Source: Ensifer adhaerens
Lineage (GTDB): Bacteria > Pseudomonadota > Alphaproteobacteria > Rhizobiales > Rhizobiaceae
Direction of reading: 5' to 3'
Assembly (NCBI RefSeq): GCF_013283195.1
Contig: NZ_JABEKT010000001.1
Span: 1,644,409-1,708,408, forward strand
DNA length: 64,000 nucleotides
Part shown: piece by piece, positions 35,693-45,434 of the stretch
How the letters are laid out: each line of letters opens with the position of its first letter
Position numbering within the stretch: position 1 is the stretch's first letter
Made by a program: the position numbers and the translations under genes
Notes under the pieces: generated by a model
What the model saw: only the letters and a program-made list of their open reading frames with translations
Told to the model about the DNA's origin: nothing
Database searches by the model: none

Positions 35693-35992
35693 ATGAAACC
35701 CGATATGTTCAAGAAACCTGTGCGTATTCTCGTCGGCCTTGGATTTCCGACGGAAGTGAGAAGCGTTATGGACGCTTACCGACACCTGGTCGAGTGGCCG
35801 ATATCGCTCAGGGATGGTCCGCATTCGGTTGCACTCAAGGCATGCCACGCTGCCTTGCGTGGCGAGATCGAAGCTGAGACCGCACGTGGATTGTTTGCCG
35901 CCTTCGCGGAAAAGCACGACCTGCTTGCGCCGGAAGCTGACTCCATCATGGCGGACCACCCGAGGTGGAGTCGGGATCCACACGTGAGCTGA
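35693..35992 (+). CDS. DUF982 family protein
   Basis: A 99-residue protein of the rhizobial DUF982 family: FKKPVRILVGLGFPTEVRSV, followed by DGPHSVALKACHAALRGEIEAETARGLFAAFAEKHDLL. It differs clearly from the DUF982 protein at 31998, sharing only the general pattern. GGAGAG precedes the ATG. It lies 70 bp downstream of hsp20 and 12 bp before the next gene, so it may be induced by heat. Function unknown. Confidence 0.8.
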   Translation: MKPDMFKKPVRILVGLGFPTEVRSVMDAYRHLVEWPISLRDGPHSVALKACHAALRGEIEAETARGLFAAFAEKHDLLAPEADSIMADHPRWSRDPHVS

Positions 35993-36004
35993 GGTGAACC
36001 GAGC

Positions 36005-36283
36005 ATGGACGATATGTTTAGGCAGATTGCCGCAACTGCCGCGAACATCGGACCGGAAGTTCTGGTCTCTAACTGGCCGCCGTTTCGACGTCCAATGGAT
36101 GTGGTGAAGGCTCCTGCACTTTCTGTCGATGACAAACGGACCATCCTCGCCGCATGGGCTTCGGACTTTTACGCGATAGATTCGAAGCCGGCTCTCCGTC
36201 ATATTCCAGGAACGCCCGAGCCGGTTTCAATCGATGAGGTTCAGTCTGCCCTGCGAGAGCTCAATTCGCGGTACGATACCTGA
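36005..36283 (+). CDS. Hypothetical protein in heat-shock island
   Basis: A 92-residue soluble protein that I do not recognise. It has no signal peptide or membrane segment and contains NWPPFRRPMDVVKAPALSVD followed by a predicted helix KRTILAAWASDFYAID. The phrase ILAAWASDxYA recalls small rhizobial proteins of unknown function. It follows the DUF982 gene by 12 bp and is preceded by GAGGTGA, so it is probably the last gene of the hsp20 transcript. Confidence 0.6.
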   Translation: MDDMFRQIAATAANIGPEVLVSNWPPFRRPMDVVKAPALSVDDKRTILAAWASDFYAIDSKPALRHIPGTPEPVSIDEVQSALRELNSRYDT

Positions 36284-36491
36284 CGGGGCTATATACGTCG
36301 TCTCTCACGCCTTGCCGGCTTTCCGACGGGCCGTCTCGATATCAGGCGGCACGTCGAAGCTAATTCGAACTGGGAGTTCACTTCAAATCGAAAGAATGCC
36401 GTTCCTCGAAGGCGAGATACCAGCCTTCGCTTTTCCTTATCGCTCGGCTACCCTTTGAAGTGTTGGAGGTCAACTAGCCAGTCGACCCGTC

Positions 36492-37070
36492 TCAGCGGGT
36501 CTCCACCCTTAGCGAGCCGACCGGAAGTGGCCGCAGCAATTCTTCCTCTGGCTTGGTAAGGTCGATCCACGCCTGCCAATCGATCGGATGAAGAACAGCG
36601 ATCTGGCGATTGTGAAAAGGCTCCACATCCGGTCCCGGCTCCGTTGTCAACATCGTGAACGCCGCGGGCTGGCCTTTCTGGCTGGGCTGCCAGATTGCGG
36701 CGATCGCCATCAACGGCGCCCTCACGAGCGTGAAACGGTGTTTGGCCTTCGGGTATTTCCTCCGCGTATGTTCAAAGAACGCGCTGGCTGGAACAAGACA
36801 CCGATGGCTGTCGCCGAAATGCTTTCCCTTCGATCGAAGGTTGAATACGGGGCCGCGCGTCCGGGTTTGGGGAAACCCGAACTTCATTTGCGTCAACTCG
36901 AGGATATGATCGCCCGCAGCCCGGATTACCGGGGCCATATCGCCCGTCTTGATCTCGTTGGCCGACGGCATATCCAGTTCCGTCTGATGCGTGGGGATGC
37001 CAAGAGCGAGATCCTGCATCACCTTGCAGTATTCGGTGTAGCCAATCTGTTGCTCGTACTCGCTGCACAT
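36492..37070 (-). CDS. SRAP (YedK/HMCES) family abasic-site-binding protein
   Basis: A 192-residue SOS-response-associated protein. The ATG at 37070 is decisive: it puts Cys at position 2 (MCSEYEQQIG), the residue that, after Met removal, forms a thiazolidine link with abasic sites in single-stranded DNA. The other active-site parts are present: the Asn-x-Arg region FNLRSKGK, Glu in CLVPASAFFEH and His in EPFHNRQIAVL. The longer open frame up to 37232 would bury the Cys and is rejected. It stands alone, its stop overlapping a small GACCCG/CGGGTC hairpin. Confidence 0.88.
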   Translation of the reverse strand: MCSEYEQQIGYTEYCKVMQDLALGIPTHQTELDMPSANEIKTGDMAPVIRAAGDHILELTQMKFGFPQTRTRGPVFNLRSKGKHFGDSHRCLVPASAFFEHTRRKYPKAKHRFTLVRAPLMAIAAIWQPSQKGQPAAFTMLTTEPGPDVEPFHNRQIAVLHPIDWQAWIDLTKPEEELLRPLPVGSLRVETR

Positions 37071-37690
37071 AGGGAACGCCTGAGTGTTTGGCACGCCGTC
37101 GTTGCGCACAGGGCCATCGATCATGCTGACGGTTGGAACTACCGCTTTGACCCTGCAGCTCCTCTGCCGAGGCGACCACCATCCGATGTGTCTAGCAACG
37201 CCTAACGTAACCCTTGGGGTCGCGGTCAGCAATCCTCGAAGTCATCAGGGGCACGCTCAAGCGACTGCTCAGTAAAGCGGCGGGCTCGCATATCCGTAGA
37301 TACTACTGTGTTCCGGCGTGACCACCTTGTAGACTGCGCCCCTGAGGGTGGACAAGGCTCATATCAGTAAGCATGTGATTGAATACGCACTACTATAATT
37401 TAGGGTTGTGGCATATGGAGGCGGTCCACTGCCGCCTGCGGACACAACTAGGCACTCGGCGAGGGATTCAGCTCACAAGGGATTGACGCAAAAACTGTTA
37501 CAGAAGCTCGAACGTGCCCACCGAGGGACCGCACACCGGTTCTCGCTCAAATTCGCAGACAAGCGTTTGCTCTCTCCTTCGACATTTTTTTCCGTGGATC
37601 GCATGTCGGTACAGCGGCCTCTGGCCGACTTTGATCCCGTCCAGTTTCTTGTCGTGCTGACCGGTCTCATAATCTCGAGGCTGGTTTCAT
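37071..37690. other. Gene-poor stretch
   Basis: About 620 bp between the SRAP gene and the receiver-domain gene. I see no frame with family similarity, no RNA gene and no clear repeat. It must contain the SRAP promoter. Confidence 0.5.
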
Positions 37691-38035
37691 GTGCTTCTCG
37701 TCGAAGACGAGTTCCTGATCGCCATGGACCTCAAGCTGCTGCTGGAGCGACAGGGCTGGATCGTCATCGGCCCAGCGGCAACGGTGGACGAAGCACTCGC
37801 ACTGCTGGACGAACAACTGCCATCTGTTGCTATTTTCGATGCAACACTGAAGGACAACACGGTGACGCCAGTGGCGGAGGCCCTTCGGGTAATCAATGTC
37901 CTCTTTGTGATAGCCAGTGCCTATGGGGCACCCGCCGAGGTCGGTGGATGCGTCCTAGCGCAGGCTCCCGATGTTGGTAAGCCGACAGTCGAGCGTGACC
38001 TTTTTAACGCCCTCGAACATGTCGTTTCCTCATAG
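37691..38035 (+). CDS. Orphan response-regulator receiver domain
   Basis: A 114-residue stand-alone CheY-like domain. LLVEDEFLIAMDLKLLLE carries the acidic pair, VAIFDATLKDN the phospho-acceptor Asp, FVIASAYG the Ser/Thr switch and VGKPTVERDL the conserved Lys-Pro. No output domain follows. The start is a GTG directly at the first core strand, with a stop 6 codons upstream, so the N-terminus is unusually short and the gene may be a fragment. No histidine kinase is adjacent. Confidence 0.65.
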   Translation: MLLVEDEFLIAMDLKLLLERQGWIVIGPAATVDEALALLDEQLPSVAIFDATLKDNTVTPVAEALRVINVLFVIASAYGAPAEVGGCVLAQAPDVGKPTVERDLFNALEHVVSS

Positions 38036-38117
38036 GTCTTGCCGGACGACACCCGCGTAGTCAACAAGGACAAGGCAAAACATTCGAAGCCCTGTAAAAT
38101 CGCTTCGATATCAGCGC

Positions 38118-39503
38118 TCAGGCCGCCCTTGAAGCTTGTCTATCAATTCGCAAGAGCGCTCTCTTGAGCGCTGCCAGGCAGTTGCTGTCAATCGCGGTGC
38201 CCTCGACCTCCTCCATGATCGACAGTGCTTTGTCGACAGGTATCGCGGATCGATACGGCCTGTCGGCTGTCAAAGCATCAAAAAGGTCTGCTGTCGTGAT
38301 AATGCGGGTTTCGAAAGAGATATCTTTTGCAGTTAGACCGCGTGGGTATCCTTTGCCATCGAGGCGTTCGTGGTGGGCGCCACCAATCCGCGCAATCTCC
38401 CCAAAGGCCGAGATGCGTGAAAGGATGTCCTCGCTGTAGACGGCGTGCTGCCGCATTTCCACCCACTCGGCATCATCGAGCTTGCCGGGTTTGTCGAGCA
38501 CACTGTTGCTCACGCCCAGCTTGCCGATATCGTGAAGGAGCGCGGCGCGATTGAGCCATCGGCGATCGGTGGCGGAGAGGCCGAGCTCTTCGGCAATCAT
38601 GTCCGTGAACAACGCGACGCGGTCGCAATGACCTGCAGTGTAGGGGCTTTTAGAATCGACGACTTCGCCGAAAGCAGCTGCGATATCATCGAGGTAGTCG
38701 TCGTCTAATACTGCGGCGTTGCGGGCGGGTGGAAGTGTCAGGATGAGGCGAGGCAGATCGTCATCGGCGAGGGCCTCCCAGAAGCCGTCTCTGGAAGAAA
38801 CGGCGATGAAGGTGTGTACCAGCGCCGGATCAAGCCATGTTCCGGAGCGCCGTTCGATTTCGGCGAGCGCTGCTGCCCGTCCGCTTGCATGGTGGAACAC
38901 GTCTATCACCTGTGCCAACAGTGCAATTCGCGAAAACAGTGGAATCTGGTCCCCCATAAGACCTTGCGGCTTGCCGGCGCCGTTCCAATGTTCGTCGAGA
39001 TTCTGGATGCCGGCAGCAACGGTCTCGGAAAAGCGTAGTTTGCGAGCGATTGCCGCGCCCCGGTGGCAGCGCGTCTCTATGAGTTCGCGCGCGATCGCGC
39101 CGCCATTTTGAAGAATGTTGATTATTGCGCGAAAGCGCTCGGCCATCCCAGCCTTCAAGCCCGTGTGGCTTAGAACGAAACGCAGCACCTGTGGCAAGCT
39201 ATCGCCAACCGTTTTGAAGTCGTTCTTGAAGGTCAGATCGTCCGTTAGATAGAGTTCGCAGATGCGTGCCGCATTGCTCGAACAACCAAGATCCTTCAGA
39301 AGCAGCGTGAAATATAGGTCACGCATTTCCGAGCTTGAGAGGGCGAGTGCTTCGCCGACCCGCATCCCGATGAAGCAGCATCGAGAACAATGTCCGGCAG
39401 GCTGCCCCTCCGTGATGTCGAGCGCTTGACTGAGCGCAGCAAGCAATTCTGCCAAATTGAGGGCAGAGACATCTGGCCAAACTGCCGACCTTATTTCGCT
39501 CAT
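38118..39503 (-). CDS. HD-GYP domain protein with degenerate first half
   Basis: A 461-residue protein. The C-terminal half (from about residue 285) is an HD-GYP domain: GHCDRVALFTDMIAEELGL, the HD pair in LLHDIGKLG, then HHERLDGKGYPRGL, and DLFDALTADRPYR. The N-terminal half looks like a decayed copy: GHCSRCCFIGMRVGEAL, LLLKDLGC and DEHWNGAGKPQGL keep the layout but lack the HD and HH residues. Such proteins hydrolyse cyclic di-GMP. ATG 39503 has GGAG about 10 bp upstream; ATG 39551 is an alternative with a weak RBS. Confidence 0.82.
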   Translation of the reverse strand: MSEIRSAVWPDVSALNLAELLAALSQALDITEGQPAGHCSRCCFIGMRVGEALALSSSEMRDLYFTLLLKDLGCSSNAARICELYLTDDLTFKNDFKTVGDSLPQVLRFVLSHTGLKAGMAERFRAIINILQNGGAIARELIETRCHRGAAIARKLRFSETVAAGIQNLDEHWNGAGKPQGLMGDQIPLFSRIALLAQVIDVFHHASGRAAALAEIERRSGTWLDPALVHTFIAVSSRDGFWEALADDDLPRLILTLPPARNAAVLDDDYLDDIAAAFGEVVDSKSPYTAGHCDRVALFTDMIAEELGLSATDRRWLNRAALLHDIGKLGVSNSVLDKPGKLDDAEWVEMRQHAVYSEDILSRISAFGEIARIGGAHHERLDGKGYPRGLTAKDISFETRIITTADLFDALTADRPYRSAIPVDKALSIMEEVEGTAIDSNCLAALKRALLRIDRQASRAA

Positions 39504-39705
39504 ACACGTCGCTCCGTCCTGTGCGAGGCGAGCATATTTGGCAAATGTCAAGAAGCTCTTATGCCGACGCTTTCGGCCGCCGACGCGACTGACAGGACCG
39601 GCTGCCTGAAAGAACGGGCGATGAGTCGGCCTTCAAACGAGCCTTGTCCCCTTGAGTTGACCGCGTGGCCAAGGCGGTTGCCGCCGCGAGATCCATCAGA
39701 CATTA

Positions 39706-41149
39706 GGGGAGCGGGCAAAAACTGGGGGTTAGGCTGCGAGGTCGAATTTTGCCTGTTTGAGACGGCCGTCCGCGACGGCGGCTCGGACTTGAAGAACCCC
39801 ATGAGCACCGATCGGTGTCCAACACATTTGCCGCTTCTTATTCATACGGGCATTGACGAGGCTGTTGGCGGCACTTTCGGCCGGCGAACTGGATATCGGC
39901 TGACCGGACCAGTATCGCCGACAGTAGTTGACGATCGAAGCTGCGTTCTGCCCCAGGTAAGTGCCGAGATTGTTTATCAGCTCGTATAGGCGCCTGATTT
40001 TGCCGGGGGCGTCGCGAAAACCGCGATGCTGATCCAATTGGGCGAGCATCTGCTTTACGGCTTCGCTTGCCTCTCGGACATATCCGCTCCAGAGGAGATG
40101 CCGAAGCCTGGGCACATGCACTGCGACGTTTTGCAGATAGACATCCAGATTTTGCAGATGCCCTCCCAGGCCTGTTCGATGTGCCGCAGCCGTATCGATA
40201 GATGAAACCAGTCGAGAATATGCGTGACGGGCTGACGTGTTGCACTGACGACGATGCTCTGCAGCCCGACCTCTCCGTCGCTAAAGACAGTGATTTCTCG
40301 GCCAGGCAGCCATCCTTGCGCGCGCATCGCCGCGCGAACGATATCGTGTTTGCCGGTAGCGATATTCGGCGCACCGGCAAACTGACGCGGTGCTCGGCCT
40401 TGCGCAACAACGCGTCCCATCGCGATCTCGAAATGCCGGCTTTGATAGCCGGGAACCGCGCGAATATAGGCGCCATCAATGAAAACGGAAACGGGAGACT
40501 TGCCGGCGCGACTGATTCGATAGGGTCTCGCGAGACATCCCACTTTTCGATCTGATCGGCAGCCTTGCCCAGCCGGTTGCTCACGGTTCGATGATTATGA
40601 GGCCGCGTGGCCGGCACAAAGATATCAAGTACACGCGCTGCTTCTCGAAATGCCAACCGGGAGCCAGTTCGGCTTGGATGCACTCCAACTCCGGGGTAGC
40701 TCGGCCATTCAACAGGGTCTCGACGCTTCCCGTTCCCAACCTCGCGGTCGATCCGCATGCACAGCTGCACCACCGCGGGACACGCACTTGGCAAGATCCA
40801 AAGAGCGAATGGATCGTGCGGTACCTACTATCATGCACCGAGCGACGGCGGTTACAGTCTTGGCACTTCCGATCTCGCTGGGCGGCTTAATCCGTCTGAA
40901 ACTGCGTCAGCTCCTGTTGGAGGCGCCGCTGTATCTCCTTGGCTTCTTCGAGGGAGAGGCCAAAATCGTTGAGACGGGCCCCATCGAGAGACCGGTCGAC
41001 CTTGGCAATTTCGCAACGCTGTGACACGCCGTCAATGGCAACAAGCTCGGCCGAGATGATCATCTTTAATTGCGATGCCAACGAATGCCCCTTCAGAAAA
41101 GGCAGCTGCTTACCCGAAATTTCTTACCCCTACCATTTTCCCACTCCCC
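39706..41149 (-). mobile_element. Decayed ISKra4-family insertion sequence
   Basis: Minus-strand frames carry consecutive parts of an ISKra4 transposase. These are EIAKVDRSLDGARLNDFGLS (near 41000), VSVFIDGAYIRAVPGYQSRHFEI (near 40480), ILDWFHLSIRLRHIEQAW (near 40200), and YWSGQPISSSPAESAANSLVNARMNKKRQMCWTPIGAHGV (near 39850). They lie in at least three different frames, so the transposase is broken. Imperfect terminal repeats frame it: GGGGAGCGGGCAAAA at 39706 and, inverted, GGGGAGTGGGAAAAT ending at 41149. No target duplication was obvious. Confidence 0.8.
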
Positions 41150-41418
41150 CCAATTCTTCGAGGCAGAACTAGTCGTCCGGCGTTCCGTGGCTACTCGGCA
41201 CGATAGTCGGAGTGACTTAAATACCCCTGGATCGCGTCACAATGACCGCGCTTCTTATCGCGACCCGGCTATCTCGACTTCCTGAAAGCGTTCCCATATG
41301 AATATTAGAAAGAGGCAATCATCGATGCTATGCGCCTCGTTAGAGTCGGTTTGAGGGGGCTCTGAGACAGGAATGGATGACGGATTGTCCGTCAGCCTAC
41401 GGGGAGGAGAAGTTGCCT

Positions 41419-42396
41419 ATGCTTAGCAACCACCATTCGAGTAACATTGCGGCAAAACCAGCGACTGAAACTGGACTGTTAGGCAGCGGAAACCAGGCCG
41501 GCGTGTTACTCGGAAGCAAATATGAGCTAGGTGGAAGCAAGCTGCTCGCGTCGTCTGTTGATCGGGGATGGGGCAGCAGCATTACGGCCGAAGTCCGTCG
41601 ACACGAGGATCTGCACTGCACAGCATTCGTGCAGCAGGTAAACGAAGTTATCATCGCTCTTTCTGGTTCTGCCAAGATTAAGCGGCGCGCCGATGGGCCG
41701 GAGCAGAAATTTCTTTCTCGACCAGGCTCAGCGTGCATTTGCCCGCGCGGCGTGGCGGTCAAATACCTGCATATCCATTCCGGTTCCCTGGAGATGCTCC
41801 ATCTTTACCTTCCTCAGGACCTGTTCGGAAATTTGGAAAGCTTGGACGGCAGCTCGGTAGATTCCGGTCTCATGTATACCGGTGGGTTTTACGACCCATT
41901 AGTTCAGCATATTGGCTTGGCAATAGCAGAAGAACTTCAAGCGGAGCAGTCCGCTGGCCGAATCGTCCTCGACTCACTAGCACTCGCGCTCGCAGCAAGA
42001 ATGCTTCAACACTATACACGCCAAGAGCCGAATAAATTATCCGGACGCTTTATCGATGGAAAAGCATCGGGTGCCTTAGATCACGCACGGCTGAACAGAG
42101 TGCTTGAATTCATGTACCAGAACCTAGGGGCCGATATAACCTTGGACGAGCTTGCGGGTGTTGCATGCTTGAGCGTCTATCACTTTGCGAGAGCGTTCAA
42201 GCTGGCGACCGGAAGCGCGCCCGTTCAGTACTTCACGGATTTGCGTGTCGCGCGAGCAAAAGCCCTACTCGCGGATCCTACCATCACGGTTGAAGATGTT
42301 GCGTTGTCGACCGGGTTTTCATCAGGAACGAATTTTGCACGGGCCTTCAAAAAGTCTGTCGGCTTGTCACCGACCCAATACCGCAGCCAACACTAG
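41419..42396 (+). CDS. AraC-family transcription regulator
   Basis: A 325-residue regulator. The C-terminal AraC DNA-binding domain is complete: LGADITLDELAGVACLSVYHFARAFKLATG for the first helix-turn-helix, then TVEDVALSTGFSSGTNFARAFKKSVGLSPTQYR for the second. The N-terminal 200 residues resemble cupin-type ligand domains. GGGGAGGAGA lies upstream of ATG 41419. It stands alone between two decayed insertion sequences, so its target is unknown. The 41150-41418 stretch upstream holds its promoter region only. Confidence 0.9.
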   Translation: MLSNHHSSNIAAKPATETGLLGSGNQAGVLLGSKYELGGSKLLASSVDRGWGSSITAEVRRHEDLHCTAFVQQVNEVIIALSGSAKIKRRADGPEQKFLSRPGSACICPRGVAVKYLHIHSGSLEMLHLYLPQDLFGNLESLDGSSVDSGLMYTGGFYDPLVQHIGLAIAEELQAEQSAGRIVLDSLALALAARMLQHYTRQEPNKLSGRFIDGKASGALDHARLNRVLEFMYQNLGADITLDELAGVACLSVYHFARAFKLATGSAPVQYFTDLRVARAKALLADPTITVEDVALSTGFSSGTNFARAFKKSVGLSPTQYRSQH

Positions 42397-42850
42397 GCTA
42401 GTGGTCTGATGCCAACACTTGGTGCCCCCGTTTGACGGCGGCCATGATTTCCTCGGGACCTGCCTTCCAGACGAATGGGCGCGGTTCTTGGTTGTGCTCT
42501 TTGATGACCCGATCGATGGCCGCCTGCAGGTCGACGACGGAGTGAAAGACGCCGTGCGTCAACCGTCGGCGTGTCAGTTTTGCGAGGAAGCCCTCGACGG
42601 CGTTCAGCCATGAACATGATGTTGGAACGAAGTGGAAGGTCCATCGCGGAAGCCTTGCCAGCCAGGGGCGGACCTTTGGCTGTTTGTGATTCAGTTGCCG
42701 CCATAATGGCCACTGTTCCCAAGCCTTCGTCGCTCATCACGTGATCCTGGCCCGCCACGCATGCTTTTGCGGCGAACCGCGATTTGCAACGACGGCTTCG
42801 AGCCGGGCCCTGTCGGCGGCGGTGAGGTCAAATGTAGTGCCGGAGCGCAT
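42397..42850 (-). mobile_element. IS630-family relic with deleted core
   Basis: The N-terminal part FDLTAADRARLEAVVANRGS followed by PQKHAWRARI is frameshifted into LGTVAIMAAT and then jumps directly to the C-terminal part WTFHFVPTSCSWLNAVEGFLAKLTRRRLTHGVFHSVVDLQAAIDRV. This order is that of IS630-family DDE transposases, but the central catalytic region is missing. The C-terminal end reaches 42397, where the sequence CTAGTGGTCTGATGCC resembles an IS630 terminus. Inactive. Confidence 0.7.
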
Positions 42851-43440
42851 GGTGAACCGTCGCAAATTCGACACCGATCGGAATCCAAAATCGGACTCTT
42901 TTGTCGCGATCAATCCACCAGCAACAACGCTCACGCGCCTTAGCGTAACGCAGCGTTGAAAGCGGCAGGAAGTTTCATGGTTCGCGCGCGCCATTCCTCG
43001 TCACCTATATGCTTCAACTTCGATGGGTGCGTCGCCGACCTTTCGCCACTGGGGAGCAGTCGCTCCCGCGATTGGCGTGACCCTGCAGGTTAGTTTGGCT
43101 GTCAAGATGAGTGCAGATACAGAGGACGCGATTGCAGCGTGTGACCTCGGTCTGCAGTCGCTCTCTGGCCACCTTCGGCCGGCGTTGCAAGCATGTTCAC
43201 AAGACAGCAAGAATTGCCTTTTGCAGAGCAATTGGCGAATGGCGGCCTTCGCCGTTCGCCATATACTCCTAGACTAGTAGCCAACAACAGGCCGGTGGAG
43301 CTAACAGAGAACAAATTCTCTGGAAAGAGCTAAAGGACCAGTTGGCGTTGACCCTGCCTATGAGGAGAGGAACCTAGGTGGGAAGGGAGAGACAGCAGGG
43401 TCTGTCGCAGGAGAATCCGACGAAGTTGGGAGGCTACGTC
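42851..43440. other. Gene-poor stretch with one palindrome
   Basis: No credible gene was found in this 590 bp. At 43305-43322 CAGAGAA and TTCTCTG flank CAAA, a possible operator for the following hydrolase/IclR genes. A GTG at 43378 with a purine-rich leader could extend the next gene by 21 codons. Confidence 0.45.
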
Positions 43441-44397
43441 ATGAGACAAGATCGCGCAAATGCGAGACGACACACCGAGTACGAAACATTAACCGCGCCG
43501 AGAATGATCAAGACCCGCGCTGGTGACGTCGAAGCGGTCGAAATTGGCAATCCCTCCGGGCAAGCGCTGATATTCCTGCCCCATGGGCTCGGCGATTGGT
43601 CGGCGCTCTTGGACATTGCTGTTGATCTCGCGATGTTAATGCCGGACCTGCGGTTGATCGCATTGTCTCGCCCAGGATGCGGGGGTACGCAATGCTTGGA
43701 ACCAAGCGTTTCTGACCCCTTGTTTTTCGAAGCGAGCGTCGTTCTGCCTGCTTTGATGGATGCGCTTGATATTTCTTCTGCAGACTTTGTTGGACACGCC
43801 GATGGAGCGTCTGTCGCTTTGATCTTGGCCGGGCTCTTCCCGGAAAGGGTCCTGGGTGTCGTCGGGCTGGCCGCCTACTGCTTTGGCGATCAATACCTTT
43901 GCGCAACCCTTGAGGCTATTTCCGCGCTGGGGGATGCGCCGGAGTCGTTGTCAAACCTTGTATCCGGCAGCCACGAACCCGACATTTTCTTTCGCCGTTG
44001 GCGTGAGATTCGCTTGTCGGAGTGCCAGAGACGATGGAATGCTACAAAGTTTTTCGAGGGGATTTCAGTGCCGGTAACGCTTATTCAAGGAGCGCGTGAT
44101 GAATTTATCAGCCTCGATCAGGCCGCCGCCATTGCTGCTCGAATACGCGGTGACGTCTGCTGGGTCACGTTGAGAAACGCGGGTCATTTCGTTCATCTTG
44201 AAAACCCAGAACAGGTCATCACACTTGTCCGGCACCAGCTCGACCAAAGCCGCGGTCGCAAGCCCGCAATGCAGAGCGCAATTGATCCAGCGACGCGTCG
44301 TAAAGCGAAAGGAACGAAAAAGATCCCGTGTCTTTTGCCAATTCAGCCGCAGTTGACCGGTGCGGACGACAAACCAGCCTGTTTGCTTGTCGCCTAG
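43441..44397 (+). CDS. Alpha/beta-hydrolase-fold protein without the nucleophile serine
   Basis: A 318-residue protein with the fold's landmarks: LIFLPHGLGDW (oxyanion loop), RLIALSRPGCGGT, the nucleophile elbow and the C-terminal NAGHFVHLENPEQV with the catalytic-type His. The elbow reads GHADGAS: Ala120 replaces the serine of the GHSDG elbow common in this family. DEF near residue 223 could be the acid. It is probably not a conventional hydrolase; a ligand-binding role or an unusual lyase are options. ATG 43441 has GGGAGG 7 bp upstream. It precedes an IclR regulator gene in the same direction. Confidence 0.75.
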   Translation: MRQDRANARRHTEYETLTAPRMIKTRAGDVEAVEIGNPSGQALIFLPHGLGDWSALLDIAVDLAMLMPDLRLIALSRPGCGGTQCLEPSVSDPLFFEASVVLPALMDALDISSADFVGHADGASVALILAGLFPERVLGVVGLAAYCFGDQYLCATLEAISALGDAPESLSNLVSGSHEPDIFFRRWREIRLSECQRRWNATKFFEGISVPVTLIQGARDEFISLDQAAAIAARIRGDVCWVTLRNAGHFVHLENPEQVITLVRHQLDQSRGRKPAMQSAIDPATRRKAKGTKKIPCLLPIQPQLTGADDKPACLLVA

Positions 44398-44466
44398 GCC
44401 AATTCATGCCGGTTGTCTTGAGTGCCGTTGATACCTATAGCTGGGTGAAACGGATACTGGTGCGCT

Positions 44467-45264
44467 ATGGATCAAGACAAGTCCCTACAAAAGCTGGTCC
44501 CGGCAGTCGAGCGGGCTGCCGAGATTTTGGATCTCGTGAGTTCCTCAAGGCGGTTCCTAACCGTTTCCGAACTGGCACGGGAGACAGATCTTCCCAAGAG
44601 CACTGTGCATGGTCTCTGCGGGACGATGGTGCAACTAGGGCTCTTGGTCCGACGACCGGATCAAACCTTTGTTGTCGGGCCGCATGTGCTTCGGTGGTCC
44701 AACGGCTTCGACCGTCAGACGGATGTCGCGACTGAATTCGCGTTGCTTTGCGATGAGGTTTCCATTCCCGAGCACGCGACTGCTTCACTTTCCGTGCCCG
44801 AAGAGATGGATATGGTCTTTATTGCCGCTAGGCAGGCGGCTGCGGGCAATCGCTTTGCGGCGCGTCCGGGGATGCGGCTTCCGGCCGTTTTCGTTGCTTC
44901 CGGCAAGGCGGTCCTCTCGCTGTTGCCCGATTTCGAAATCCGTCGATCGGTGGCCAGCAGCTTTCCAGCGCCCCTCACCCACAAATCCGTACTAGGTGTT
45001 GACGAACTTCTTCTGGAGCTGAAGGAGGCGCGGACAGAAGGAATTTTCACCGATGTCGGTCAGTGCATCGACGGCGTGACGAATATCAGCTCTCCGGTGA
45101 TGAACGCAGTCAACAAGCCCCTTGCAGCGGTCATGCTAAGCGCCCCAAGCGAACTTGTGGAAGGAACAGCGTTGCACAACGTATCGTCTGTCGTCGCGTC
45201 ACTTGCCAGTCGCCTATCTCGACGGATGGGCGCCGACGTACAGAACCGGAGTTCCAACCCATAG
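44467..45264 (+). CDS. IclR-family transcription regulator
   Basis: A 265-residue IclR regulator: winged helix at about 10-70 (ILDLVSSSRRFLTVSELARETDLPKSTVHGL) and effector domain with RPGMRLPAVFVASGKAVLS, then GIFTDVGQCIDGVTNISSPVMNAV. It faces a paralogue of identical length at 45435-46232 (convergent). IclR proteins respond to carboxylates and lactone-derived acids; BlcR of the agrobacterial blc operon belongs to this family. It likely senses an intermediate of the operon that begins at 46400. Confidence 0.92.
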   Translation: MDQDKSLQKLVPAVERAAEILDLVSSSRRFLTVSELARETDLPKSTVHGLCGTMVQLGLLVRRPDQTFVVGPHVLRWSNGFDRQTDVATEFALLCDEVSIPEHATASLSVPEEMDMVFIAARQAAAGNRFAARPGMRLPAVFVASGKAVLSLLPDFEIRRSVASSFPAPLTHKSVLGVDELLLELKEARTEGIFTDVGQCIDGVTNISSPVMNAVNKPLAAVMLSAPSELVEGTALHNVSSVVASLASRLSRRMGADVQNRSSNP

Positions 45265-45434
45265 CGATCCGTCGCGGCCCTACCTACAGGGCAGCGTTCA
45301 GGAAAGCAGTAAACCTCGCTAACCTTTCGAGCGCAGAAGTGAACGGTGGCCGCGAGCGTGTCCGTCCAACCAGTAAATCCTAAAAATAGTGGCGACCATG
45401 TCGTCAATGAATTGCGGTCCTACGTTCACGGACT

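Noticed and set aside
37071..37232. A longer N-terminus for the SRAP protein
   Set aside because: The family needs Cys at position 2, which only the start at 37070 provides.
37408..37980. A 190-codon plus-strand frame overlapping the receiver-domain gene
   Set aside because: No family similarity, and the receiver motifs are in another frame.
43023..43277. An 84-codon plus-strand frame between the IS630 relic and the hydrolase-fold gene
   Set aside because: No ribosome site, no recognisable motif and location in decayed sequence; coding cannot be supported.
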